A stretch of 34,332 nucleotides of DNA from Rhodospirillales bacterium (GCA_018648445.1 JABGRG010000041.1:1-34332), one strand, 5' to 3'; counted from the first letter of the stretch, positions 16,180 through 24,422 are shown. Numbers and translations are program-made. The notes: generated by a model from the sequence alone, not told the origin.

Positions 16180-17136
16180 TTAGCGGTCCTGGCCCGCAAA
16201 AATCGTAAAGATGGTGATCATGGCTCCGGCAACGGTGGTGCCGACGCCGAACTCGATAAGGGTGATGCCCAGATGCTGGCCGTGTGTGGCTTCGTGGGCG
16301 AGCATCGAATAATCCAGATAATTTCCGCCCATAAACATGGCCACAACGCCGACGCCCGCGTACAACAGAACGCCCGACGACAACATGGCGCGCCGAACCC
16401 AACCGCGAATGGCAATCCGCGTGAAATCGATCCCGAAAATCAGGGCGTACAGAATGAACCCCGCGCCGAAGATGACGCCGGCCTGAAAACCGCCGCCCGG
16501 TCCGAAATCGCCGTGGAACTGCACATAGAATGCAAACAGCAAAATCAACGGCATCAGCAGCTTGGCGGTCACGCGAAGCACCGAATGGCGATGCATAACG
16601 GAAGGGTGGGCGTTGTCCGTTTTCTCGGGCAGGCCGTGGGTGATGTTTTCGCGGCCGCGCCCGATCAGGCACATGACGGCCAGAGCGGCGGTGAAAATAA
16701 CGGTCACTTCGCCCAGCGTATCGTATCCGCGGTAACTGGCCAGAACCGAGGTGACGATATTGGGCACACCGACTTCGGCTCCGGAATCAAGGATATATCG
16801 CGGCGCCACGTGTTGATGAATGGGAGCCATCGCGTCCCCGTAGAAGGGCATGTCGAGGGTTCCGTAAATCAACATACCGCCGGTCACAACAACGACGAAC
16901 AGCGCGCCCAAATTTCGGCTGTTCTCCTTGATTGCTTCCTCGGTCGTGGTCAGAGCCAGCGTTCCCAGCATCAGGACCGTCGCGATGCCTGCGCCGACCG
17001 ACGCCTCGGTAAAGGCGACGTCAACCGCATCCAGCACCACATAAAGAGCGGCCGCCGAAAGGCTGAATATTCCCGACAACATGACGACGGCAAACAGATT
17101 TCGCAGGCGCACCATGCCCACGGCCGACGCCGCCAT
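16180..17136 (-). CDS. mrpB: Mrp antiporter subunit B fused to MbhD/MbhE-like (MrpA C-terminal) domains
   Basis: The 318-residue protein combines three parts. A DUF4040/MbhD-like helical domain (VRLRNLFAVVMLSGIFSL, DVAFTEASVGAG) comes first. An MbhE-like stretch with ASYRGYDTLGEVTVIFTAAL follows, and then a C-terminal MnhB domain (FHGDFGPGGGFQAGVIFGAG). In seven-gene Mrp operons the first two parts are the end of MrpA, so here they have moved to MrpB. The ATG at 17136 cuts into the first predicted helix. The frame stays open upstream to about 17172 with family-like sequence (LVNTVLLSLMAASAVGM) but holds no ATG, GTG or TTG. The true start may be a rare codon such as ATC at 17172, preceded by GGAAGA. 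Confidence 0.87.
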   Translation of the reverse strand: MAASAVGMVRLRNLFAVVMLSGIFSLSAAALYVVLDAVDVAFTEASVGAGIATVLMLGTLALTTTEEAIKENSRNLGALFVVVVTGGMLIYGTLDMPFYGDAMAPIHQHVAPRYILDSGAEVGVPNIVTSVLASYRGYDTLGEVTVIFTAALAVMCLIGRGRENITHGLPEKTDNAHPSVMHRHSVLRVTAKLLMPLILLFAFYVQFHGDFGPGGGFQAGVIFGAGFILYALIFGIDFTRIAIRGWVRRAMLSSGVLLYAGVGVVAMFMGGNYLDYSMLAHEATHGQHLGITLIEFGVGTTVAGAMITIFTIFAGQDR

Positions 17137-17159
17137 AAGGGAAAGCAGAACGGTGTTGA

Positions 17160-17510
17160 CTAGGTCTTCGATGGCTCGTCTTCCCTGTTTTTATCGTTGT
17201 CGCCCGTATCGGCGAGGATCGGCTTGACACCCGTGCCTAGCGCCGATTGGGCCAGAGCGTGGGTCGAAACCGGGCTCGTAAATAGGATAAATACGACGAT
17301 CAGTAACAATTTCACCGTCACCAGGGTGAAACCCGCCTGCAGCATCAGGCCCACCGAAAGCAGACCCGCGCCCGCAGTGTCGATAATTCCCGCAGCATGC
17401 ATACGGGCGTAGACATCGGGAAGCCGCAACATTCCCAATCCGCCGATCAGGCAGAACGCGCCGCCCGTGACAATCAGCGCCCAGCTAAGAATATCGATGA
17501 TCATCGCCAT
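17160..17510 (-). CDS. mrpG: Mrp antiporter subunit G
   Basis: The 116-residue protein has three helices and the MnhG pattern (GGAFCLIGGLGMLRLPDVYA, RMHAAGIIDTAGAGLL, FTSPVSTHALAQSAL). The C-terminal tail is acidic. GGGGGA lies five bases ahead of the ATG. The gene begins 26 bases inside the end of mrpF, a longer overlap than elsewhere in the operon. Confidence 0.92.
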   Translation of the reverse strand: MAMIIDILSWALIVTGGAFCLIGGLGMLRLPDVYARMHAAGIIDTAGAGLLSVGLMLQAGFTLVTVKLLLIVVFILFTSPVSTHALAQSALGTGVKPILADTGDNDKNREDEPSKT

Positions 17511-17799
17511 TACAATCCCCCAGATCCTCGCCTGAACGGTGACCGAGGCGGTGGTATTTGAAAAATTTCATGATGGCGATGGTGGTTATGAAGTTGATCA
17601 GGGCGTAAACCAGACCGATATCGAGAAACTCCGGACGTCCCATAACAAATCCGAGAACGGCGATCAGCATAACCGTCAACGTGCCGAACGAATTGACAGC
17701 CAGAATGCGGTCGTAAACGGTGGGGCCTTTGATGGCCAGGGTCAACGCCATGGCCATGGTGGCGAGAAGAGCGAATGCGCCAGCGGCGAACATGGTCAT
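17485..17799 (-). CDS. mrpF: Mrp antiporter subunit F
   Basis: The 104-residue protein has three helices and typical MnhF motifs (KGPTVYDRILAVNSFGTLTV, DIGLVYALINFITTIAIMKF). It is a small structural subunit of the antiporter. The start overlaps the mrpE stop (ATGA). The last ~15 residues are hydrophilic and share DNA with the mrpG start. Confidence 0.92.
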   Translation of the reverse strand: MTMFAAGAFALLATMAMALTLAIKGPTVYDRILAVNSFGTLTVMLIAVLGFVMGRPEFLDIGLVYALINFITTIAIMKFFKYHRLGHRSGEDLGDCNGDDHRYS

Positions 17800-18323
17800 G
17801 TGTCGCCCTCTTCTTTGGCTTTTTGCGTTCCCAGTAGACGGTCCAGCAAACTGACACCTTCAACGGCAGTGACGCGGCGGTCCATATCGCCGGTCATCAG
17901 ACCGTCGGCAGTATCTTTGGTCAGCGCATGGATCAGCAGCTTGTCGCCTTGCATATCCACCGTGACCGTTCCCGGCGTCAGCGTGATCGAGTTGGCGAAA
18001 ATGACGTTGCCCATCTCGCTGCGCTGGGTTGCCTTGATGTCCAGCATGGCGGGCTGGATTGGCATCTTGCCCTTGAGGATCACGCCCGACACATGAATGG
18101 CGGAAACCAGGATTTCCTTGATCAGCCACACCCAGTAAAAAACGATCCGCCAACTCAGATGCAGTGGCTGGCCTTCGTGATCAACCACGTCCATGCGCCG
18201 CGCGATCAAAATCACGACAACGATCGAAGCGATGCCCAGCCCCAAAAGGAGCGGTACAAAGAACCCCGACAGCAACATCCAGAGGATCGCCAGGACCAGA
18301 GCGAGACTGACCGCGTGAAGCAC
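17796..18323 (-). CDS. mrpE: Mrp antiporter subunit E
   Basis: The 175-residue first gene of the operon matches MnhE: two to three N-terminal helices, then WLIKEILVSAIHVSGVIL, NSITLTPGTVTVDMQGDKLL and a soluble C-terminal domain. The start is a GTG at 18323 with AAGGGA five bases ahead. The operon promoter should lie in 18324-18589, but I see no clear boxes. Confidence 0.9.
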   Translation of the reverse strand: MLHAVSLALVLAILWMLLSGFFVPLLLGLGIASIVVVILIARRMDVVDHEGQPLHLSWRIVFYWVWLIKEILVSAIHVSGVILKGKMPIQPAMLDIKATQRSEMGNVIFANSITLTPGTVTVDMQGDKLLIHALTKDTADGLMTGDMDRRVTAVEGVSLLDRLLGTQKAKEEGDT

Positions 18324-18476
18324 AATTTCCCTTCAGCAGCGGCTTTTCGCCGCCATCGCCTACATTAAATTTGTTGGCGCTACCTTGCGCGGCTCAGTTT
18401 TTGGCCTCCGAAATCACTTTCGTCAAGAGCGGGCTGCCCTCAACATACGAAAAAACGGGTTGCGAGGTTCAATTCT

Positions 18477-18499
18477 CCCAGCACAATTGCTGTGCCGGG
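18477..18499. repeat. strong inverted repeat between mrpE and the GntR gene
   Basis: CCCAGCACA-attgc-TGTGCCGGG pairs eight of nine bases. No T-run follows on either strand, so it is not a standard terminator. Located in the 266-base gap that must contain the mrp promoter, it may be an operator or an RNA structure at the end of the GntR transcript. Confidence 0.35.
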
Positions 18500-18589
18500 C
18501 ACCACATTAGGTCAGTGAAACTTGCTGCTCGTTATCGATTCGAAAGGAAATCTACGCGAATCGACGACCAACCGACAATGAAATGGAAA

Positions 18590-19312
18590 TCAAACCGCCA
18601 CCGCACCGTCGAACATGGACAACACCTGATCACGGCTAAGCAGACGATGGTCCATCAAACACGAGACGGCTTTTTCGGCGTCTCCCTGGAACGCGGATTC
18701 CATCAAATCCCGGTGCTGCCGTTCGACCCGCTCAAAATATGAAGCATCGAATGTGGCGTCACGAAGGGCAATGCGCCGATACCATTCCGTGTGACTTGCC
18801 ATTTGATCGTAGACCCTTAGCAGCCACGAAGACCCGCATTCGCTCAAAAGCTCGAGGTGGAAGCGGCGGTGTCGGCTTTCCCTCTTTTCCACGCTTTCAA
18901 TATCGCTGAAGCTCTCGATTTGCACTTTGCCCAGCGCATGGTGGGCGACCAGCACCCTTGATTCCCATTCCTCTGTTCGCGCCTCAATGGACTTTCGCAA
19001 TCCCTTGGATTCCAGATCGTTTCGCAATTCCGTCAGGGTTAGGAATTCCGCCCGAGATAACTTGGAGACGCGAAAACCGCGCTTGCCTTCGGTGGTAACG
19101 TAGAATTCCGCATTTAGTCGGGCGAGGGCTTCCCGCAGGGGGCTTGTGCTGACTTGATAAGTTTTTTTTAGCCACTCGGTTCGCAGCGGTGAACCGGGTT
19201 CAACGCGCCCGCTTCGAATATCACGGCGCAGCATCTCGTAAACCCGATAAGCCTCGGTGTCGGGATGTGAACCGGCCGTGACGTTTGCGAGTGAGTCGAC
19301 ACCCGCGATCAT
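18590..19312 (-). CDS. GntR-family transcriptional regulator with FCD domain
   Basis: The 240-residue product has an N-terminal winged helix-turn-helix (YRVYEMLRRDIRSGRVEPGS, LRTEWLKKTYQVSTSPLREAL, LNAEFYVTTEGKRGFRV). It is followed by an all-helical FCD ligand domain with the metal-type histidines (RHRRFHLELL, RQHRDLMESAFQGD). Such proteins are usually repressors released by a small carboxylate. The gene is divergent from the amidohydrolase/TRAP operon, so it probably controls that operon. I start at the ATG at 19312. The frame stays open to an ATG at 19417, but the extra 35 codons are AT-rich, promoter-like DNA. Confidence 0.87.
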   Translation of the reverse strand: MIAGVDSLANVTAGSHPDTEAYRVYEMLRRDIRSGRVEPGSPLRTEWLKKTYQVSTSPLREALARLNAEFYVTTEGKRGFRVSKLSRAEFLTLTELRNDLESKGLRKSIEARTEEWESRVLVAHHALGKVQIESFSDIESVEKRESRHRRFHLELLSECGSSWLLRVYDQMASHTEWYRRIALRDATFDASYFERVERQHRDLMESAFQGDAEKAVSCLMDHRLLSRDQVLSMFDGAVAV

Positions 19313-19393
19313 CCTACCCAATCCCCTTGGTCCGGAACGCAAAAGGGCATTTGTATTCTCCACTATCAGAATAAACGAAAATAAATATGATTT

Positions 19394-19454
19394 CACAAAA
19401 TCCGTTTGACAGCACATAATATATGAACTACCAAAAAATCTGAAATATTTTGTG
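19394..19454. promoter_or_regulatory. possible GntR operator pair in the divergent promoter region
   Basis: CACAAAAT (19394-19401) recurs inverted as ATTTTGTG (19447-19454), with similar flanks (ATTT before CACAAAAT; AAAT after GTGC). The copies bracket an AT-rich stretch containing TTGACA at 19405-19410. The second copy lies 30 bases before the amidohydrolase start. Two sites of this kind would let one regulator control both divergent transcripts. Confidence 0.35.
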
Positions 19455-19483
19455 CAAATGGGGTCAAAAAACAGGGGGCGGAC

Positions 19484-20662
19484 GTGGATTCCTCCAATCG
19501 AATCAACAGCAAAACCGACGAAATTTCGTCAAAGCTGATCGGTATTCGACGGCAGATCCATCAGAACCCGGAGCTCGGGTTCGAAGAGTTTGAAACCGCC
19601 AAACTGATTACTGGACACCTTGAATCACTTGGCCTTTCCTGCCGCACGGGCGTTGGCAAAACTGGTGTCATTGCCGTGATCGAGGGGAGCAAACCGGGCA
19701 AGACCCTGGCCATCCGCGCCGATATGGATTGCCTTCCGGTGCATGAAGAAACGGGCCTTCCATTTGCGTCCAAGAAAGACGGTCTCATGCACGCCTGCGG
19801 GCATGACATGCATTCCGCCATACTGCTGGGCGTCGCCGAGGTTCTTTTCGGACTGCGCGATGAAATGGCTGGACGGGTCAAACTGATCTTCCAGCCCAAC
19901 GAGGAAGGGCTGACGGGCGCAACGTCGATGATTGCCGATGGCGTGTTTGATGATCCGCCGATCGATATGTGCCTGGGCTACCACAACTGGCCACCTTTGG
20001 CTGCCGGGACCGTGGGTTATCATCCGGACGTGTGTTTTTCATCGTCGGACGCGTTCGATCTGACCATTATCGGGCGCTCGGGCCATGCCGCGCACCCTCA
20101 TCTGGCAATTGATGCAATTACGGCAGCGGCCTATTTCGTTACCCAGTTGCAAACCGTCGTCAGCCGGGAAATCCTCCCGGTCCACCCAGCAGTGGTGAGC
20201 GTCGGTGTGTTCCAAGGGGGAACGGCCCGGAACATCCTGCCTGAAAAGGTTTTGCTCCAGGGTACGGTTCGGACGCAGAATCAGGCTGCAAAAGATTGCA
20301 TCGCCGCCGCCATGAAGCGCCTTCTGGACGGCTTTAAGGCTGGCATGAGGATCGACTACGAACTGGACTACCAACCGGGTGTCCCGATCCTACGCAACGA
20401 TCAGGAAGTCCTTGCCAGCGTTCTTGATTCAACGCGCGCCGTCATCGGCACAGAAAACCTGATCGAACTGCCGGAAGGTTCCATGGGCAGCGAGGACTTC
20501 GCCTTTTTCACCGAACGGTTCCCTAGCGCCCATTTGCGCATAGGCAGCAAAATCGATGGATTGGATACGGGCCTTCACCGAAGCAATTTCGACTGTAACG
20601 AGGATACCATACCAATCGGCGTGCGGGTGGTAAGTCAGGCTGCCATCGACCTGTTGTCTTGA
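19484..20662 (+). CDS. M20-family amidohydrolase (hippurate hydrolase/IAA-amino-acid hydrolase-like)
   Basis: The 392-residue protein is an M20D metallo-amidase that cleaves N-acyl amide bonds. The conserved pattern is present: RRQIHQNPELGFEE, RADMDCLPV, and HACGHDMH with metal ligands Cys105 and His107. QPNEE provides the catalytic Glu, GYHNWP provides His167, GRSGHAAHPH lies in the dimerisation domain, and a late LHRSNFD carries the last ligand. There is no signal peptide, so it acts in the cytoplasm. The start is a GTG at 19484 with GGGGGCGG just ahead. It leads an operon with a TRAP importer and a creatininase-family protein, so its substrate is probably what the TRAP system brings in, or a product of the creatininase-like enzyme. 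Confidence 0.9.
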   Translation: MDSSNRINSKTDEISSKLIGIRRQIHQNPELGFEEFETAKLITGHLESLGLSCRTGVGKTGVIAVIEGSKPGKTLAIRADMDCLPVHEETGLPFASKKDGLMHACGHDMHSAILLGVAEVLFGLRDEMAGRVKLIFQPNEEGLTGATSMIADGVFDDPPIDMCLGYHNWPPLAAGTVGYHPDVCFSSSDAFDLTIIGRSGHAAHPHLAIDAITAAAYFVTQLQTVVSREILPVHPAVVSVGVFQGGTARNILPEKVLLQGTVRTQNQAAKDCIAAAMKRLLDGFKAGMRIDYELDYQPGVPILRNDQEVLASVLDSTRAVIGTENLIELPEGSMGSEDFAFFTERFPSAHLRIGSKIDGLDTGLHRSNFDCNEDTIPIGVRVVSQAAIDLLS

Positions 20663-20702
20663 ATTTCCCTTAGACCCAATACGAAAAAGGGGTGGAGCTA
20701 AG

Positions 20703-21233
20703 ATGGAAAAAGACGGGGTAGAGAAAAAACGCGGCCCGATGGACCTTGCGTTTCCGCTTCGCATCATTGTCGGATTGCTTTTCGGTTCGATCGTCGCAAT
20801 GACCATCGCGCAGGTGTTTTTCCGCTTCGTGCTGGACAGCCCGCTGATCTGGAGCGAGGAACTTTCACGTCTTTTCCTGGTTTGGGTAACGTTTCTGGGC
20901 GCGGCGGTCGTCTGCTGGGACGGAACCCACCTGAGTGTGGATACGGTCCTGTCCAAAATACCGGTCAAGGCGCGCCGTTTTCTTCGCGCCTTCAATGCGC
21001 TGGTTGTCCTCGGCTTTCTTTACATCTTTGTCGACAGCAGCATCATTATGGTTCAGATCGAACATATCACCACTCTTGGATCTCTCGATATTCCGGCAAG
21101 CGTGTTGCGGGTTCCCGCGACCATCGGCGGCGGGCTGATGATCTTTTTCATCATTATGCGCTGGGTCTACAGATTGGGGATCGGACCGTGGTGGCGTGGC
21201 GATGACGACAAAATCAACCGTGAACCGATGTAG
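20703..21233 (+). CDS. TRAP transporter small permease (DctQ family)
   Basis: The 176-residue protein has four hydrophobic helices and the DctQ motif region (VFFRFVLDSPLIWSEELSRL, then FLVWVTFLGAA, DGTHLSVD). It is the small membrane subunit of a tripartite ATP-independent importer. A ribosome site GGGGTGGAG precedes the ATG. The next gene encodes the large subunit after 14 bases. Confidence 0.92.
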   Translation: MEKDGVEKKRGPMDLAFPLRIIVGLLFGSIVAMTIAQVFFRFVLDSPLIWSEELSRLFLVWVTFLGAAVVCWDGTHLSVDTVLSKIPVKARRFLRAFNALVVLGFLYIFVDSSIIMVQIEHITTLGSLDIPASVLRVPATIGGGLMIFFIIMRWVYRLGIGPWWRGDDDKINREPM

Positions 21234-21247
21234 GGGGAGCGGCTGAT

Positions 21248-22528
21248 ATGGTTATTGCAGGCATATTGATTTTACTGGTCGTCCTTCTTCTGACCGGAAT
21301 GCCCATCGCGTTCGTTATGGCGGTAACGTCGGCGACCTATCTGTACGTCGCAGATATCGACTTTTCCATGCTTTCCCAACGGATGACGACAGCCGTTGAT
21401 TCCTTCCTGATTTTGGCCATTCCATTCTTCTATCTTGCGGGCGAATTGATGAACGCCTGCAAGTTGACCGACCGCATCGTCAACATGTCGAAGGCGTTTG
21501 TCGGCCACATCCACGGCGGGCTGGCGCAGGTCAATATTGTTGCCAGCATGATTTTCGCGGGCATGTCCGGATCGGCGACGGCGGATACCGCCGCCCTTGG
21601 GTCGGTGTTGATCCCGGCCATGAAAAAGGAAGGATATGACGCCGATTTCAGCGCTGCGGTCACCGTTGCCTCGGCCATGATCGGCCCCATCATCCCGCCC
21701 AGCGTCGCCATGGTGATTTACGGGGCGTTGGCAGACGTCTCCATTGGCCGTTTGTTGCTGGCGGGCATCCTGCCGGGAATATCCATCGGCATTACGCAGA
21801 TGATTTTCACCTATTTCCTGGCCAAGAAGCGTGGCTATCCGCGCTATCCCCGGGCCACGGTCAAACAAGCGGCCTACGCGACCTACAAAGGTCTGGCGGC
21901 CGTCTTGTTTCCCATCATCATCGTGGGCGGCATTGTTTCGGGAGTATTCACGCCGACGGAAGCGGCGGCGGCGGCTGTCCTTTATGGTCTCGTACTCGGT
22001 GTTTTCGTCTATCGCAACGTTGGCTACAAAGACCTTTGGAAGACGTTGTTGCAGGTTAGCTGGGGCAGTGTCCGGGTTCTGATCATTGTGGCCGCGGCAT
22101 CGGCCTTCAGTTGGATCATGGTCCGCGAGCAGGTTCCGCAACTTATCGCCGACGGCCTTTTCTCGATTACCGACGATCCCCTGATCGTTATCGCCGTGAT
22201 GACGGTTTTCCTTTTGATGGTTGGCCTGTTCATGGTGGCCTCCAGCGCGGAAATCGTTTTGGCTCCGATCCTGGTTCCGGTGGTCGTGCAGTTCGGGGTC
22301 GATCCGGTGCACTTCGGCGTCTTGATGGTGTTTTCGTTGATCGTTGGCGGCGGCACTCCGCCGGTCGGCGTACTGCTCTATATCGCCCAGGACATTGCCG
22401 GTATTCCGTTCGGGAAAATGGTTCGGGCGATGATTCCCTATTACATACCGCTTTTCACCGCGATCATAATTATCGCCGTATTCCCGCAATTGAGTCTGTG
22501 GATACCGAACATGGTTTTCGGAAATTAG
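21248..22528 (+). CDS. TRAP transporter large permease (DctM family)
   Basis: The 426-residue protein has about twelve helices and the DctM signatures: GMPIAFVMAV, FYLAGELMNACKLTDRIV, SGSATADTAALGSVLIPAMK, GPIIPPSVAMVIYG, FTPTEAAAAAVLYG and GGGTPPVGVLLY. It drives sodium-coupled uptake of the solute delivered by the binding protein. GGGGGAG precedes the start. Confidence 0.94.
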   Translation: MVIAGILILLVVLLLTGMPIAFVMAVTSATYLYVADIDFSMLSQRMTTAVDSFLILAIPFFYLAGELMNACKLTDRIVNMSKAFVGHIHGGLAQVNIVASMIFAGMSGSATADTAALGSVLIPAMKKEGYDADFSAAVTVASAMIGPIIPPSVAMVIYGALADVSIGRLLLAGILPGISIGITQMIFTYFLAKKRGYPRYPRATVKQAAYATYKGLAAVLFPIIIVGGIVSGVFTPTEAAAAAVLYGLVLGVFVYRNVGYKDLWKTLLQVSWGSVRVLIIVAAASAFSWIMVREQVPQLIADGLFSITDDPLIVIAVMTVFLLMVGLFMVASSAEIVLAPILVPVVVQFGVDPVHFGVLMVFSLIVGGGTPPVGVLLYIAQDIAGIPFGKMVRAMIPYYIPLFTAIIIIAVFPQLSLWIPNMVFGN

Positions 22529-22541
22529 GGGAGGAAATCGA

Positions 22542-23333
22542 ATGGCCGGCAAACATCTGTTGAAGGATTTGACGTGGGTCGAGTTCCGCGAACGCATGGC
22601 CGAGGACCCGGTAATTTTGCTGCCCTTCGGCTCGCAGGAGGAGCAGGGGCCGCAAGCGCCCATGGGCGACTACATGTTGACCGAGAAAATCGCTGAAATG
22701 ATTGCCGAGAAGTCAGGTGCCATCGCCGCGCCAACCATACCCTTCGGCTACGCCGACTATTTCCGGGCCATACCCGGCGGCGTCCAGTTACGGCCCGAGA
22801 CTTTCTGCGCCTTGTTTGGGGATATCTGCGAGAATTTCCTGGATCACGGATTGGAACGCCTCGTGATTCTCAATGGCCATAGCGGCAATTACCCGCTCAT
22901 CGACCAGTCGATCCGTGAAATCAAGCGTGAAACGGGAGTCATGATCCCGTGCCTCAATCTTTGGCGCCTGATGACGCCCAAGGAATGGAGCGAATTTCAC
23001 CCCAAACGCGGCGCTTCGGCGCTGGGCCATGGCGGCGATCCGATGACTTCGGTTTACCTGCACCTTTATCCAGAGTTGGTGCGCACTGACTTGATCGGTG
23101 AAGCCAAGCGAAAAGAGGTTCTGGGGCTGCCGACAGCGGGCCTGAACGCTGTAAAATTCAAGGGTTCCGACGTCAACATCGCTCTTGATATCGACGAGAT
23201 TTGCGACAACGGAATAGCTGGGGGCTTCCCGGCGGAATCTTCGGCCGAAATAGGTGAGAAAATTGTCAATTTTATTGTCGATTACTGTGCCGAATTTGTG
23301 GCTTACTTCAAGACCGTGGACACGTCGGTCTGA
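22542..23333 (+). CDS. creatininase-family (creatinine amidohydrolase-like) protein with altered metal site
   Basis: The 263-residue protein has the length and order of the creatininase family: LLPFGSQEEQGPQAPMGD, PTIPFGYADYFRAIPGG, ERLVILNGHSGN (His113) and ALGHGGDPMTS (His163). The family hydrolyses cyclic amides or formamides using two metals. In creatininase the first motif reads GS-x-EQHGPHLPxGTD. Here the usual metal-binding His is Gln35, the second His is Gln38 and the Asp is shifted (Asp43), so metal binding must differ. It sits inside the TRAP operon between permease and binding protein, with an ideal GGGGAGGAAATCG ahead of the start. The substrate is likely an amide or lactam, but creatinine itself is not supported. 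Confidence 0.85.
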   Translation: MAGKHLLKDLTWVEFRERMAEDPVILLPFGSQEEQGPQAPMGDYMLTEKIAEMIAEKSGAIAAPTIPFGYADYFRAIPGGVQLRPETFCALFGDICENFLDHGLERLVILNGHSGNYPLIDQSIREIKRETGVMIPCLNLWRLMTPKEWSEFHPKRGASALGHGGDPMTSVYLHLYPELVRTDLIGEAKRKEVLGLPTAGLNAVKFKGSDVNIALDIDEICDNGIAGGFPAESSAEIGEKIVNFIVDYCAEFVAYFKTVDTSV

Positions 23334-23380
23334 CCAATAAAAAACGATCAAGGTGGGTCTAAAACAGAGGAGAATGGAAG

Positions 23381-24361
23381 ATGAAACTGAGACATTTTCT
23401 AGCCGCGACCTTATCGTTCGTGGCCGTGTTAGGGTTAGGTCTGGCTGGTGCGGACGCCAAGGATGTCCGCTACGGGCTTTGGGCGAAAAAGGGTGAGGCC
23501 CAGCATTTGGGCGCCCTGAAGTTCAAGGAAGTTCTCGAAAAAGAATCGAACGGCGCTTTTAACGTCATCGTCTATCCGGGAAATCAGCTGGGCACACCGC
23601 GCGAGATGCTGGCGCAATTGGCCGTAAACACAACGCAGATCATGGCCAGCGGCGATCCGGGCATTAAGGAAGTCGAATATCTGGCGCTTCCCTACCTTAT
23701 GAAGAGCCTGAACAACTATGTGGCCGTGATTGGCAGCTCCATTGGTGACGCCTGGAACAAAAAGCTGATTGAACAGCGCAAAGTCCGCCTTTTGGGCTTC
23801 CTTCCGCGTAGCCCCCGGCAGATCAGCTCTAACAAGCCGATCAACAAGGTTGCCGATCTCAAAGGCATGAAGCTGCGCGTTCCGGAACGTGACTACTACG
23901 TCCAATCCTTCGTCGCGTTCGGCGCCAAGCCGACGCCGATGGCCTTCAAGGAAGTCTACACTTCGTTGCAAACGGGCATTGTCGACGGTCAGGAAAACCC
24001 CATCGAGACCATCTGGGCGATGAAGTTCCATGAAGTCCAAAAAGCTGTCGCCATGGTCGATTATATCGACAAGCCCGCCTACACCATGATCGGTGAGAAG
24101 TTCTGGCAAGGGCTGAGCGAGAAAGAACGCGGCTGGATGGCCAAGGCCCAGGCCGCGTCACAGGCGTTGGTCGAGGAAATCCTGCCCAAGCAGCAAAAAG
24201 AGCTGCTGTCCAAGATGAAGGCCGCAGGCCTAACCATCACCTACCCGGACAAGGCCGAGTTCCGCGCCGCCACGCAAGGCGTGCGTGACAAGTTGGGTGC
24301 CGGTCGATGGGGTGAAGAAACCTACAAGAAGATCGTCGCCATCGGTCAACAAGACCTCTAG
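23381..24361 (+). CDS. TRAP transporter periplasmic solute-binding protein (DctP family)
   Basis: The 326-residue product begins with a Sec signal peptide cut near AGADA/K (about residue 26). The mature DctP domain has the conserved LKGMKLRVPERDYYVQSF segment, whose Arg salt-bridges a carboxylate, and YTSLQTGIVDGQENPIETIW. The ligand is therefore probably an organic acid, consistent with an acyl-amino-acid-like compound. A good AGGAG site precedes the ATG, and a strong terminator follows, closing the operon. Confidence 0.93.
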   Translation: MKLRHFLAATLSFVAVLGLGLAGADAKDVRYGLWAKKGEAQHLGALKFKEVLEKESNGAFNVIVYPGNQLGTPREMLAQLAVNTTQIMASGDPGIKEVEYLALPYLMKSLNNYVAVIGSSIGDAWNKKLIEQRKVRLLGFLPRSPRQISSNKPINKVADLKGMKLRVPERDYYVQSFVAFGAKPTPMAFKEVYTSLQTGIVDGQENPIETIWAMKFHEVQKAVAMVDYIDKPAYTMIGEKFWQGLSEKERGWMAKAQAASQALVEEILPKQQKELLSKMKAAGLTITYPDKAEFRAATQGVRDKLGAGRWGEETYKKIVAIGQQDL

Positions 24362-24386
24362 AAGGTCGAAAAATATCATATGGCGG

Positions 24387-24416
24387 AGGGGCCGGCGTTG
24401 ACCGGCCCCTTTTCTT
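24387..24416 (+). terminator. Rho-independent terminator of the TRAP operon
   Basis: GGGGCCGG-cgttga-CCGGCCCC is a perfect eight-base stem followed by TTTTCTTTT, 27 bases after the DctP stop. Confidence 0.88.
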
Positions 24417-24422
24417 TTGTTT

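Noticed and set aside
16174..17163. Forward 329-codon open frame opposite mrpB
   Set aside because: It is antisense of a membrane protein gene with a His/Gln/Arg-rich translation and no ribosome site.
19313..19417. 35-residue N-terminal extension of the GntR regulator
   Set aside because: The stretch is AT-rich, holds possible promoter and operator motifs, and adds nothing typical of the family before the winged helix.
21272..22663. 463-codon reverse open frame opposite the DctM gene
   Set aside because: The translation is His/Arg/Asp-rich, as expected from the antisense of a membrane protein, and it has no start context.
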